Assembly (NCBI GenBank): GCA_020047885.1
Contig: JAIFNF010000211.1
Location: forward strand, 1-10,256
Length of the DNA: 10,256 nt
Direction of reading: 5' to 3'
Source of the DNA: Gammaproteobacteria bacterium
Lineage (GTDB): Bacteria > Pseudomonadota > Gammaproteobacteria > Competibacterales > Competibacteraceae
Shown: in pieces, positions 1-6,528 of the stretch
Layout of the letters: each line of letters begins with the position of its first letter
How positions within the stretch are numbered: position 1 is the stretch's first letter
The notes under the pieces: generated by a model
The model's database searches: none
Seen by the model: the letters and a program-made list of their open reading frames with translations, nothing else
What the model was told of the DNA's origin: nothing
Made by a program: the position numbers and the translations under genes

Positions 1-191
1 CCACCGGCGTAACGTCCCGCCCAACGGGCGGTAGCGAGCGCTTCACGCTCAATATTCTGGGCCGCGTTGATGTCGCGGTCATGTTCAGCGCAGCAGTGGG
101 CACACGTCCATTGCCGGACGGACAGCGGCATGGTTTCGGCTTTCACTCCACAGCTTGAGCAGGTCTTGCTACTCGGAAACCAGCGATTCAC
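1..191 (-). pseudogene. tnpB: IS200/IS605-family TnpB (OrfB), C-terminal fragment
   Basis: Reading the minus strand from about 191 down to 1 gives a peptide starting VNRWFPSSKTCSSCG and continuing to WTCAHC, then HDRDINAAQNIERE. This is the C-terminal signature of TnpB, the RNA-guided nuclease of IS200/IS605 elements: a four-cysteine zinc finger (two CxxC pairs) followed by the last RuvC acidic residue in the DRDINAA motif. The zinc-finger cysteines and that aspartate are intact. Homology stops at about 191, where the neighbouring inverted-repeat element begins, so the N-terminal part with the other RuvC residues is missing here. The 3' end runs off the window, so it is unclear whether the natural C-terminus and the element's right end (with its guide RNA) survive outside. 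A fragment with no start cannot make a working nuclease; I call it a remnant. Confidence 0.85.
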
Positions 192-196
192 ATAGT

Positions 197-323
197 GCCT
201 GACCGAAGAGGCCGTAGGGCGGGTTAACGAAGCGTAACCTGCCGTCCCGGTGTTGCCTCCATGGCGGGTTAAGGCTGACACCTAACCCGCCCTACACAGT
301 AAATTTGGGGTTTCCGGTCAGGC
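197..323. repeat. Nested palindromic element (REP/MITE-like) between tnpB remnant and mobA
   Basis: Several inverted repeats are nested here. Outer arms GCCTGACCG (197-205) and CGGTCAGGC (315-323) are perfect 9-bp complements. Inside, GTAGGGCGGGTTA (214-226) and TAACCCGCCCTAC (283-295) are perfect 13-bp complements. Each inner arm also forms its own hairpin: GGCGGGTTA (218-226) with TAACCTGCC (235-243), one mismatch and an 8-nt loop; GGCGGGTTA (263-271) with TAACCCGCC (283-291), perfect, with an 11-nt loop. The GTAGGGCGGGTTA..CGTAACCCGCC core resembles an extragenic palindromic repeat I recall from many proteobacterial genomes. The outer arms mark a possible 127-bp unit that abuts the truncated TnpB. 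No coding potential is seen. It could be a REP pair, a mini transposable element, or a transcription-stopping structure. Confidence 0.7.
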
Positions 324-360
324 TCTAATTAGGGACAGGCCACTGAAAGCAGAGGTTACG

Positions 361-936
361 ATGCATCACACCATGGCGATCACCGGCGTTATTCTAGCCA
401 GCGGACGCGCTGAACGCATGGACGGACGGGACAAGGGCTTACTACCGCTGGCGGGCGAACCGTTGATTGCACATAGCATTCGCCGCCTGCGTCCACAGGT
501 CGCGGAACGGCTGATCAGCGCCAACCATCATCAATAACGCTATGCTGCATTCGGTTGCCCGATCATCAGTGATGCTCTGGAGAGCCGGTTTCGGAGACCG
601 CTGGCGGGTATCCTGGCCGCGATGGATGTGGCTCAAACGCCGTATTTGTTAACAGCGCCCTGCGATTCGCCGCTATTGCCGCCCGACTATGCTCAGCACA
701 TGTGGGCGGCGCTGGAATGGGAAGGCACAACCGTGAGCGTGGGGTTCGGCGAAGGGTGCTGGCAGACGGTATTCGCTTTACTACCAGTCGCCTTGCGCGA
801 AGATTTACGGCAATGGCTGGCCGAGGGTCAGGGCGGCGTGGGTCGCTGGTTGCAACGCCATCAACCCACGCCCGTGGAATTTGCCGAGGGGTCGGCGCTG
901 TTTCGCAATATGAATACGCCAGAAGAACTGGCGTAG
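361..936 (+). pseudogene. mobA: Molybdenum cofactor guanylyltransferase MobA, nonsense-disrupted
   Basis: MobA transfers GMP from GTP to molybdopterin to make the MGD cofactor of enzymes such as formate dehydrogenase and nitrate reductase; it is cytosolic. ATG 361 opens a frame with ITGVILASGRAERM, then DKG, matching the N-terminal nucleotide-binding loop, and stops at TAA 535-537 after 58 codons. The same frame then continues without interruption as RYAAFGCPIISD, RPLAGILAAMD, LLTAPCDSPLLPPD and finally NMNTPEELA with TAG at 934-936. All are MobA landmarks in the right order, and the total (191 codons) is normal for the family. The TAA replaces one residue (ANHHQ-stop-RYAAFG; E. coli has ANRHQE there), so a single base change explains it. 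Family glycines are also replaced (LAGG to LASG, RMGG to RMDG, GPLAG to RPLAG), suggesting real decay rather than one sequencing error. The DKG lysine and CDSP aspartate remain. ATG 622 could start a 104-residue C-terminal product, but it would lack the GTP loop. Confidence 0.85.
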
Positions 937-955
937 TTAGAAGCGGAGATGACCG

Positions 956-1492
956 TTAACGCCGCAACCACCAGTTACCCACCAGGCCCACTACGCCCAA
1001 ACCGATAAACAACAACAGCGTCCACTCCGGGATGCTGAATCCGAGCAACGCCCAATCCACCTCAGCGCATTCCCCGGAGCCGGTCAACACTTCGCGGAAG
1101 GTTTCATTCAACGGCATGGTTTGCAGCATATAATCCAGCCCTGGCCCACAACGCGGCGCTTCCTCTGGTGGTAGATGCTGCAACCAGACATGCCGAGCCG
1201 CAATGAGTGCACCAACCGTCGCCAGCAAATCAATCAGCGCACCATACACCTTCGCCCCCCACGCCTGCGGGTGGTGCAGCGTCGCTGCAAGAAACGCCAA
1301 CCCCAGCGCGAACAACGCCAGTCGCTGGAGGATGCAGAGCGGACACGGCACCAAATCCAGGTAGAATTGCGCGTAATAGGCAAACATCAGCCCCATCACG
1401 CAGATCAGCGTCCCCAGCCCATTGAGCATCCGCCGGGATCGCCATTCCCATTGACCTGTCGCGACCGAATCGATTATCGGTGAGTGACCCAT
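956..1492 (-). CDS. dsbB: Disulfide bond formation protein B (DsbB)
   Basis: DsbB is an inner-membrane protein that reoxidises periplasmic DsbA and passes the electrons to quinone. From ATG 1492 the protein has 178 residues (E. coli DsbB: 176). Four hydrophobic segments are visible. The first ends just before the CPLC redox pair (residues 50 and 53), which is followed by ILQR, whose arginine contacts quinone in the family. The second periplasmic loop carries the other cysteine pair (about residues 115, in APRCGPG, and 142, in GSGEC). An in-frame ATG at 1507 would add five residues, but 1492 is preceded at 8 nt by GGAAG, whereas 1507 has no evident ribosome site. It is convergent with mobA (19-bp gap) and divergent from the formyltransferase-fold gene, with only about 46 bp between the starts, so the promoters must overlap the gene ends. 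All redox residues are present; it looks functional. Confidence 0.93.
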   Translation of the reverse strand: MGHSPIIDSVATGQWEWRSRRMLNGLGTLICVMGLMFAYYAQFYLDLVPCPLCILQRLALFALGLAFLAATLHHPQAWGAKVYGALIDLLATVGALIAARHVWLQHLPPEEAPRCGPGLDYMLQTMPLNETFREVLTGSGECAEVDWALLGFSIPEWTLLLFIGLGVVGLVGNWWLRR

Positions 1493-1538
1493 TACACTAT
1501 CTTCCATTACACGTTAGAAGTATGGAGAGCCATATAGA

Positions 1539-2219
1539 ATGTCAACCCCTGATTTTGGTTCCGCCCATGCTCGCCCACCCAAGGTTCGCCTGGCGGTGTT
1601 CGGTAGTTTCTATCGCGGCTACCATCTGCTGCAAGAGATGCTGAATGGCTCCCTGAACTCCTGGGTCAAGGTCGTCGGCGTGGCGACAGATAATCCGGAC
1701 TATTCGTTCGTCAGCCCCCACAAGCGGGTCTGGCAGTACCCCCACGAACGACATGAAGAACTCATGGTCAGGCGCTGTGCGGAGTCCGCCTACATTGAAG
1801 TTTATGATGGGCGCGTCAAGACTCCTGAATTTTACAACATTTTTGAAAATCGCTGGCAACCGGAAATCTGCATCATGGGTACTTTTGGGCAACGGATCGA
1901 TGTCCGGTTGTACGAATTTCCCCGACTGGGCTTCTACAACCTGCATCCCTGTCTTCATGATCATTGGCCCTCGCGATACGTAGGCGGCAACCCCTTTAGC
2001 GCCCTCCTCGCTGAACGCAAGGACTATGCCGTGATCGCGATGCATCGAGTCGACGCCGATTTCGATACCAGAGAGCTCATTGCCTACTCCGAGCGCTTCT
2101 ACTTTCCCGAACCTACCAACGTCGTCGATATGCACAAGATCACGGCTCCTGCCGCAGCTAGGCTGGCCGCACGCGAACTTCAACGGATCATCGCCGACGC
2201 TAGGCCTTCAGGTACCTGA
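1539..2219 (+). CDS. Formyltransferase-fold protein, substrate unknown
   Basis: This 226-residue protein resembles the N-terminal catalytic domain of 10-formyl-tetrahydrofolate-dependent formyltransferases (PurN, Fmt, sugar N-formyltransferases). Residues 16-22 (VRLAVFG) look like the first Rossmann strand. GFYNLHP (131-137) supplies the N-x-H pair (N134, H136), and VDADFDTREL (171-180) supplies the catalytic aspartate (D176 by analogy with the LDTG motif of Fmt). N-H-D spacing is close to that in E. coli Fmt. It lacks the C-terminal tRNA-binding domain of Fmt, and the segment after the NxHP motif reads WPSRYVGGNP instead of the usual LLPxYRGxxP, so the substrate is probably not initiator tRNA. 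GGAGAG lies about 10 nt before ATG 1539. It ends 12 bp before the sensor phosphatase and is probably co-transcribed with it. Catalytic residues argue for an enzyme; formylation of a small amine is inference. Confidence 0.7.
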   Translation: MSTPDFGSAHARPPKVRLAVFGSFYRGYHLLQEMLNGSLNSWVKVVGVATDNPDYSFVSPHKRVWQYPHERHEELMVRRCAESAYIEVYDGRVKTPEFYNIFENRWQPEICIMGTFGQRIDVRLYEFPRLGFYNLHPCLHDHWPSRYVGGNPFSALLAERKDYAVIAMHRVDADFDTRELIAYSERFYFPEPTNVVDMHKITAPAAARLAARELQRIIADARPSGT

Positions 2220-2231
2220 AGAAGCCAAACC

Positions 2232-4322
2232 ATGTCACAGCATCCATCAGCCTCCTCGCCACCCCTGCTACTTCCAGAGGGTAAAACTGACGTTTCCGTG
2301 CATTTTTTCAGAAATTACAACCGGGTCATGATCTCTGCCTACGTGGTAGTCCTGCTCGGTCTTGTGACTTTCTTCGCCTACCAACTGCATGAAAAGCTCG
2401 ATACCGAAATTGGACTCATCCAGGCCAACGTCCAACGTTATAGTCAATTCGTCGAGTTCGTGATCCAGTCATCCACCGACCGCTTGGATACCTTGCGGAT
2501 GATGGTCCAGAACGAGGCAGAACCCCCCCTAGCGGTGGGTAAGACGCCGTCACCCCGGCGGCCCCGCTTCACCCGGCATGGAGAGGCGCGCTACAGCCTC
2601 GACGAGACGCCAGACCGGGATATGAGCGGAAATCTCGTGGGCCTCGGTCGCATCGCGGGGCGCTCCCCGGACTTTTACCAGGATCTGGACATGGCGCTGG
2701 TACTGAATGCGGGTTTCCGCTCCCTGCTCTTCACCTTGCCCAACGCGGTCCAGGCGCGCTTCGTTTCGACCCATAACTTCGTGCTCTTCTCCCCCTGGAA
2801 ATCCTCATCCGACCAGCCCTTCACCCGGGAGATTTACCAGGATCCGGTATGGCTGCTGGGCACACCGGAGAGCAATCCAGACCGTGAAAAGTACTGGGGG
2901 CCGATTTATTTTGGTGGTCTTCATCAGGGTTTGCTGGCGCCGGTCGCGGTCCCGATTTATCAAGGTCAACGCTTTGCCGGCATCCTCTCGATTGACACCA
3001 GCCTGGATTATCTCAACCGGATCAACGCGAGTTTTGGCTACCCTCTGGGAACCGTGTTCCTGGCGGACGCCTATGGACAGGTCCTTGCCCATCCCCGTTT
3101 GTACGCCCATCCACTAACCGTGGAACGGGCGCCGATGTTTACCGATGCCCTGCCTGAACTGCTCAAACCCTACGTCCTCGATCGTCTGCCATCGGATCAA
3201 CCCACTGATATTCAAGATCATGTCGTGATCCGGCACCGCTTCATCTCAGCGCCCTGGACGCTAATTTACACAGCGCCGCGTTCCCTGCTGTGGCAAAAAA
3301 TCCTGATGGACTATGGGCCAGGAATGCTGGCCACGCTGCTCGGGCTGATGGCGGTCATGGTGATTACCTACCTGGTAACGTCTCAGGAATTTGTCGGGCC
3401 GGCGGCAAAACTGGTGCGACACCTGGCGGCAGAATCGCGCTTTCAGCCCACGAACATTCCCATCGTGCCGACGGCCTGGCGACCCTGGTTCGAAGCCGTC
3501 ACCAAGGCGTTTCGCGAATCCATCCAACTGATGGCCCTGCGCCAGGAACTGGATGTTGCCGCCAAAATGCAGATTGCGATCCTGCCTCACGCCTGGCCGG
3601 TTCATAGCCAATATCAATTGTGGGGCACGATGCAATCTGCCAAAGAAGTCGGCGGGGACTTCTACGACCATTTCGAGGTCTCTGGCAAACTGCGCGGCGT
3701 GGTCGTCGCTGATGTGAGCGGCAAGGGCATTGGCCCCGGCCTGTTTGGGATGATGGCGAAAACCCTCCTGAGAGCCACGGCGATGCAGGGATCGCTGGAT
3801 TTGTCCGAAGTCATTGCGAAGGTCAACAACGAACTCTGCGAGGACAACGACAGTTGCATGTTCGTCACTCTGTTCTACGGCCTGTTCGACCCGGCGACCG
3901 GGTTGCTGCGCTATGTGAACGGCGGACATCCTCCGCCCTTGCTGGTGCATGCGGATGGCCGCGAGGAGTATCTGCCCGTACTCGGCGGTGTCGCGCCGGG
4001 CATCGTTCCGGGCGTCGCCTACCCTCAGGGAAGCGTTCAACTCCGCCCCGGCGATACCCTACTCCTGTTCAGCGACGGCGTGACCGAAGCCATGAACGCC
4101 GCCCATGAAGAGTTTGGCTCGGACCGGCTGGCAGCATTATTCAGCGGCGCACCCTCTGCGACCCCGACCGAGGCCGTAGAACGAACGGTGCAGGCGACCC
4201 ATGCCTTTGCCGCCGGGGTCGAGCAATCGGATGACATCACCTGCGTCGCTCTGTGCTATCAGTCTCAGACCACCGACCTCCCAAGTGCTGGGGAAAATCC
4301 TTTACTGGAGACAACGGCATGA
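2232..4322 (+). CDS. Membrane sensor serine phosphatase (Cache-like domain plus PP2C/SpoIIE)
   Basis: This 696-residue protein has a transmembrane helix at about 33-50, a large extracytoplasmic part (51-360) ending in a Cache-like pattern (YWGPIYFGG at 221-229, then APVAVPIY and ILSIDTSLDYLNRI), a second helix at 363-383, a linker, a helix LRQELDVAAKMQIAILP (436-452), and a PP2C/SpoIIE phosphatase domain (about 455-675). The metal-binding landmarks of RsbU/SpoIIE enzymes are all there: GGDFYD (474-479), DVSGKG (494-499), NGGHPPP (563-569), FSDGVTEA (613-620) and DDIT (667-670). It should dephosphorylate a phosphoserine or phosphothreonine protein in the cytoplasm in response to a periplasmic signal. 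The usual partners (STAS antagonist, HATPase anti-sigma kinase) are not adjacent, so the target is unknown. The start follows the formyltransferase-fold gene by 12 bp with only a weak GAAG ribosome site; the stop overlaps the next gene as ATGA. Confidence 0.88.
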   Translation: MSQHPSASSPPLLLPEGKTDVSVHFFRNYNRVMISAYVVVLLGLVTFFAYQLHEKLDTEIGLIQANVQRYSQFVEFVIQSSTDRLDTLRMMVQNEAEPPLAVGKTPSPRRPRFTRHGEARYSLDETPDRDMSGNLVGLGRIAGRSPDFYQDLDMALVLNAGFRSLLFTLPNAVQARFVSTHNFVLFSPWKSSSDQPFTREIYQDPVWLLGTPESNPDREKYWGPIYFGGLHQGLLAPVAVPIYQGQRFAGILSIDTSLDYLNRINASFGYPLGTVFLADAYGQVLAHPRLYAHPLTVERAPMFTDALPELLKPYVLDRLPSDQPTDIQDHVVIRHRFISAPWTLIYTAPRSLLWQKILMDYGPGMLATLLGLMAVMVITYLVTSQEFVGPAAKLVRHLAAESRFQPTNIPIVPTAWRPWFEAVTKAFRESIQLMALRQELDVAAKMQIAILPHAWPVHSQYQLWGTMQSAKEVGGDFYDHFEVSGKLRGVVVADVSGKGIGPGLFGMMAKTLLRATAMQGSLDLSEVIAKVNNELCEDNDSCMFVTLFYGLFDPATGLLRYVNGGHPPPLLVHADGREEYLPVLGGVAPGIVPGVAYPQGSVQLRPGDTLLLFSDGVTEAMNAAHEEFGSDRLAALFSGAPSATPTEAVERTVQATHAFAAGVEQSDDITCVALCYQSQTTDLPSAGENPLLETTA

Positions 4323-5212
4323 AGGCCATACTTGGACGTTGGGTGCGGTTGTCCTTAGCAGTGGCCGGGCTTTACGGGCTGACCGCTCACCCGGCCTGGG
4401 CTGATGCGCTCGCAGCGATTCAAAAAAGCGGCAAACTGGTCGTGGGCGTCAAGACCGATGTGCGGTTGTGGGGTTCGCTCGACAAGGCCTCGGGAAACAT
4501 CATCGGGATGGAACCTGATTTAGCCCAGGATCTGGCCGACCAGTTGGGCGTAAAGCTTGAGATGACGCCGGTATTGTCGGCTGAACGGGTCTCTGCCCTG
4601 GAGCAGCGACGGGTTGATGTCATCATTGCCACCTTTGCCGATACCCCGGATCGACGAGCAGAGGTGACCATGGTGCTGCCTCATTACTATGAAACGGGCT
4701 TCGGTTTGTTAGCTCGACGGTCAGAGCATTTCAGGAAATGGTCCGACCTTCGTAACCGACGGGTTTGCTCGCGCCGGGATTCCTTCTTCAATCGCTCGCT
4801 CGTTGTTGAGTACGACATCGACGTCATCCCCTTGTATGGCACCCATCACGCGGTGGCCGCGTTACGTGATGGCCGCTGCGCTGGGTTAGTCTTCAGCGAT
4901 ATCGCCATCCAAGCCATGTTGCAAGAACCGGAGTGGGCGACGCGCTATGAAGCCGTGCTGCCATCGTTGTATTCAACCCCATGGGCGGTGGCCGTGCATC
5001 AGGACGAACGGGGTGGACGCTTGTATGAGATGATCTCCAAGGCGGTGATTCGCTGGCATCGTAGCGGCCTGCTGGGAAAGCTGGAGGACAAATGGGGCAT
5101 CCCACGCTCGCGCTTCACCCAACAGATGGAGGAACGCTGGAATGCACCGCCCACCAGCCCGCTGTACTGTGGCGACAGCGTCACCGCGAGTACGCCGCCG
5201 GAATGCCTGTGA
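4319..5212 (+). CDS. Periplasmic solute-binding protein, family 3 (amino-acid type)
   Basis: This 297-residue protein starts with a signal peptide: MKAILGRWVR, a hydrophobic stretch, then AWA at 25-27 before DAL, a good signal peptidase I site. The mature part begins LAAIQKSGKLVVGVKTD and has the pattern of periplasmic binding proteins of the amino-acid (SBP_bac_3) class: GMEPDLAQDLADQLGVKLEMTPV, RVDVIIATFADTPDR, and a late helix before WGIP. I chose ATG 4319 because it overlaps the phosphatase stop (ATGA) and has TGGAG 8 nt upstream; the longer frame from 4253 would put 22 unlike residues before the signal peptide. No permease or ATPase follows, so it is an orphan binding protein. Translational coupling to the sensor phosphatase suggests it loads ligand for that sensor (inference). 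Four cysteines are present; two lie in a short C-terminal tail (LYCGDS and PECL) and might form a disulfide. Confidence 0.88.
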   Translation: MKAILGRWVRLSLAVAGLYGLTAHPAWADALAAIQKSGKLVVGVKTDVRLWGSLDKASGNIIGMEPDLAQDLADQLGVKLEMTPVLSAERVSALEQRRVDVIIATFADTPDRRAEVTMVLPHYYETGFGLLARRSEHFRKWSDLRNRRVCSRRDSFFNRSLVVEYDIDVIPLYGTHHAVAALRDGRCAGLVFSDIAIQAMLQEPEWATRYEAVLPSLYSTPWAVAVHQDERGGRLYEMISKAVIRWHRSGLLGKLEDKWGIPRSRFTQQMEERWNAPPTSPLYCGDSVTASTPPECL

Positions 5213-5230
5213 ACAGCCAAAGCCGACGTT

Positions 5231-5266
5231 AAAAAAGGCCAGCATCCTTGAAATGATGCTGGCCTT
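5231..5266 (-). terminator. Intrinsic terminator of sodB
   Basis: AAGGCCAGCATC (5235-5246) pairs perfectly with GATGCTGGCCTT (5255-5266) across an 8-nt loop. On the minus strand the stem is followed by a run of T (the A-run at 5231-5236), which is the order for a terminator of minus-strand sodB, whose stop lies 24 bp before the hairpin. There is no T-run on the plus strand after the stem, so it should stop the convergent solute-binding-protein transcript less well. Confidence 0.88.
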
Positions 5267-5289
5267 GAGTGTGACGTTAAACCCGAGGT

Positions 5290-5868
5290 TCAGGCGTGTT
5301 GTTGCGCGACGAAATCCCAGTTGACCAGATTCCAGAACGCCTCGACGTACTTCGGACGCAGGTTCCGATAGTCGATGTAATAGGCGTGTTCCCAGACATC
5401 GCAGGTCAGCAGCGCTGTCTTGCCGGAGGTGGCTGGCGTTCCCGCATTGCTGGTGCTCATCAATTCCACGGAACCATCGGCATTCTTAACCAGCCAGCCC
5501 CAACCGGAACCGAAGGTGCCAATTGCCGTCTTGGCGAATTCCTCTTTGAACGCCGCGAACGAACCAAATTTCTGGTTGATCGCCGTCGCCAGCGCTCCCG
5601 TCGGTTCGCCACCGCCATTCGGCTTCAGGCAGTTCCAATAGAACGTATGGTTCCACACCTGAGCGGCGTTGTTGAATATGCCGCCCGACGACTTCAGCAC
5701 GATCTCTTCCAGGGACAGATTTTCAAACTCGGTGCCCTTGATCAGGTTATTTAGGTTGGTCACATAGGTCTGATGATGCTTGCCGTAGTGAAACTCCAGG
5801 GTTTCCGCCGAGATGTGTGGCTCCAGCGCATTTTTGGCGTAGGGCAAAGCGGGCAATTCGTGAACCAT
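5290..5868 (-). CDS. sodB: Superoxide dismutase, iron type (SodB)
   Basis: SodB turns superoxide into oxygen and hydrogen peroxide in the cytoplasm. The 192-residue protein is the usual length. The four metal ligands are visible: H27 in EFHYGKHH, H74 in VWNHTFYW, and D157 and H161 in [13 protein letters not shown]. The glutamine at 70 (NNAAQVWNH) and the GSGWGWLV block favour the iron rather than the manganese type. The start is well set: [20 protein letters not shown] is the classic SodB N-terminus, and AAGGAGAG lies about 8 nt upstream of ATG 5868. It is transcribed alone, with a terminator directly behind it. I looked for a promoter in the divergent spacer and found only a poor TTGACG with no acceptable -10 box, so I do not call one. 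No residue is missing. Confidence 0.97.
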   Translation of the reverse strand: MVHELPALPYAKNALEPHISAETLEFHYGKHHQTYVTNLNNLIKGTEFENLSLEEIVLKSSGGIFNNAAQVWNHTFYWNCLKPNGGGEPTGALATAINQKFGSFAAFKEEFAKTAIGTFGSGWGWLVKNADGSVELMSTSNAGTPATSGKTALLTCDVWEHAYYIDYRNLRPKYVEAFWNLVNWDFVAQQHA

Positions 5869-6109
5869 GCAGTACTCTCCTTGATGATGAGTGATGGAAA
5901 AATCGCGTCAATTTGGAACCCTCTAACGGCATGAAGTTTCGCCAGCGAATGCCGAACGCGACAAACCCGGCCAGTCTAGCCTCCGCCCCTTGGCGATGCA
6001 ACGCGGGTTATCGGCGCTAAGGGTATGTTATTCTTGCCACCGAATTTGGCGTGGAACCGGCATCAGTCCTTCCACGCGCTCCCTGTTCCAGCTTATGGAG
6101 AAATAGACC
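5869..6109. other. Divergent intergenic spacer between sodB and BON lipoprotein gene
   Basis: This 241-bp stretch must hold promoters for both outward-facing genes. Visible are the sodB ribosome site (minus strand, beside 5869), a GGAG before the lipoprotein ATG, and a hairpin near 6049-6077 listed separately. A TGTTATTCT at 6026-6034 resembles an extended -10 for the plus strand but has no good -35. I see no RNA gene, repeat or further reading frame worth calling. Confidence 0.6.
6049..6077 (+). promoter_or_regulatory. Possible leader hairpin before the BON lipoprotein gene
   Basis: GCGTGGAA (6049-6056) and TTCCACGC (6070-6077) are perfect 8-bp complements with a 13-nt loop. The structure ends 32 nt before the ATG and no T-run follows, so it would fold in the 5' leader of the mRNA or be a protein-binding dyad. 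It does not cover the ribosome site. A chance hairpin is possible. Confidence 0.3.
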
Positions 6110-6457
6110 ATGAACAAACTTGCTTTCGCGCTCGCGCTAGTGGCCGGCTTAACCACCGCTGGCTGTGTCAGTATGGGCGGCGGTTCCAGTGATGAGAGTA
6201 GCGCCGCCAGCACCACCAGCCTGAGCGATAGTGGACGCACCGGCTCCAAACTCAGCGATTCGGAAATCGTTTCGGCGATCAACGACGCCTATAAGCAAGA
6301 TCAGCAACTCGCCGGCGCTGGCATTAACGTCACCGCCAACCAAGGCACCGTCACGCTCAGTGGCAACGTCCCCAGCGCTCAAGTCTATAATCGCGCCATT
6401 TCGGTAGCACGCAGTGTCACCGGCCGCCCACCCATCGCCTCCAATCTAAATTTCTGA
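6110..6457 (+). CDS. Small lipoprotein with a BON domain
   Basis: This 115-residue protein starts with a lipoprotein signal: MNKLAFALALVAGLTTAGC, with TAGC as lipobox and the lipidated cysteine at residue 19. A serine- and glycine-rich linker (about 20-45, SMGGGSSDESSAAS and onward) leads to a BON-type domain at about 47-112: SDSEIVSAINDAY, then INVTANQGTVTLSGNV and NRAISVARSVTG. The TVTLSGNV strand followed by an alanine-rich helix is typical of the BON fold, which in OsmY-like and lipoprotein relatives is thought to act in the envelope and on membranes. Only one BON copy is present and the domain ends abruptly at NLNF. Residue 20 is V, not D, so outer-membrane sorting is more likely than inner-membrane retention. 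GGAG lies about 10 nt before the ATG. The amidotransferase follows after 71 bp with no terminator seen between, so co-transcription is possible. Confidence 0.85.
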   Translation: MNKLAFALALVAGLTTAGCVSMGGGSSDESSAASTTSLSDSGRTGSKLSDSEIVSAINDAYKQDQQLAGAGINVTANQGTVTLSGNVPSAQVYNRAISVARSVTGRPPIASNLNF

Positions 6458-6528
6458 CCCCTTGAAAAACAGACCCTCACTTCTCACCGCTCTCCCACCG
6501 GAAGCGGGAAGCAAAGCCTCTTGAAACC

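Noticed and set aside
622..936. A separate 104-residue gene starting at ATG 622
   Set aside because: It is the in-frame C-terminal part of mobA after the TAA at 535-537. Alone it lacks the GTP-binding loop, so I treat it as part of the pseudogene.
1451..1498. Plus-strand promoter for the formyltransferase-fold gene inside dsbB (TTGACC with GATTAT or TACACT)
   Set aside because: Spacing is wrong (15 bp for GATTAT, far too long for TACACT) and the -10 matches are only four of six. A promoter must lie near here, but I cannot place it.
3261..4040. A 259-residue minus-strand frame inside the phosphatase gene
   Set aside because: It lies opposite the well-supported phosphatase domain and is a compositional shadow with no signals of its own.
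6024..6034. Extended -10 (TGTTATTCT) before the BON lipoprotein gene
   Set aside because: The -10 matches only four of six and there is no recognisable -35 at a normal distance; too weak to call.
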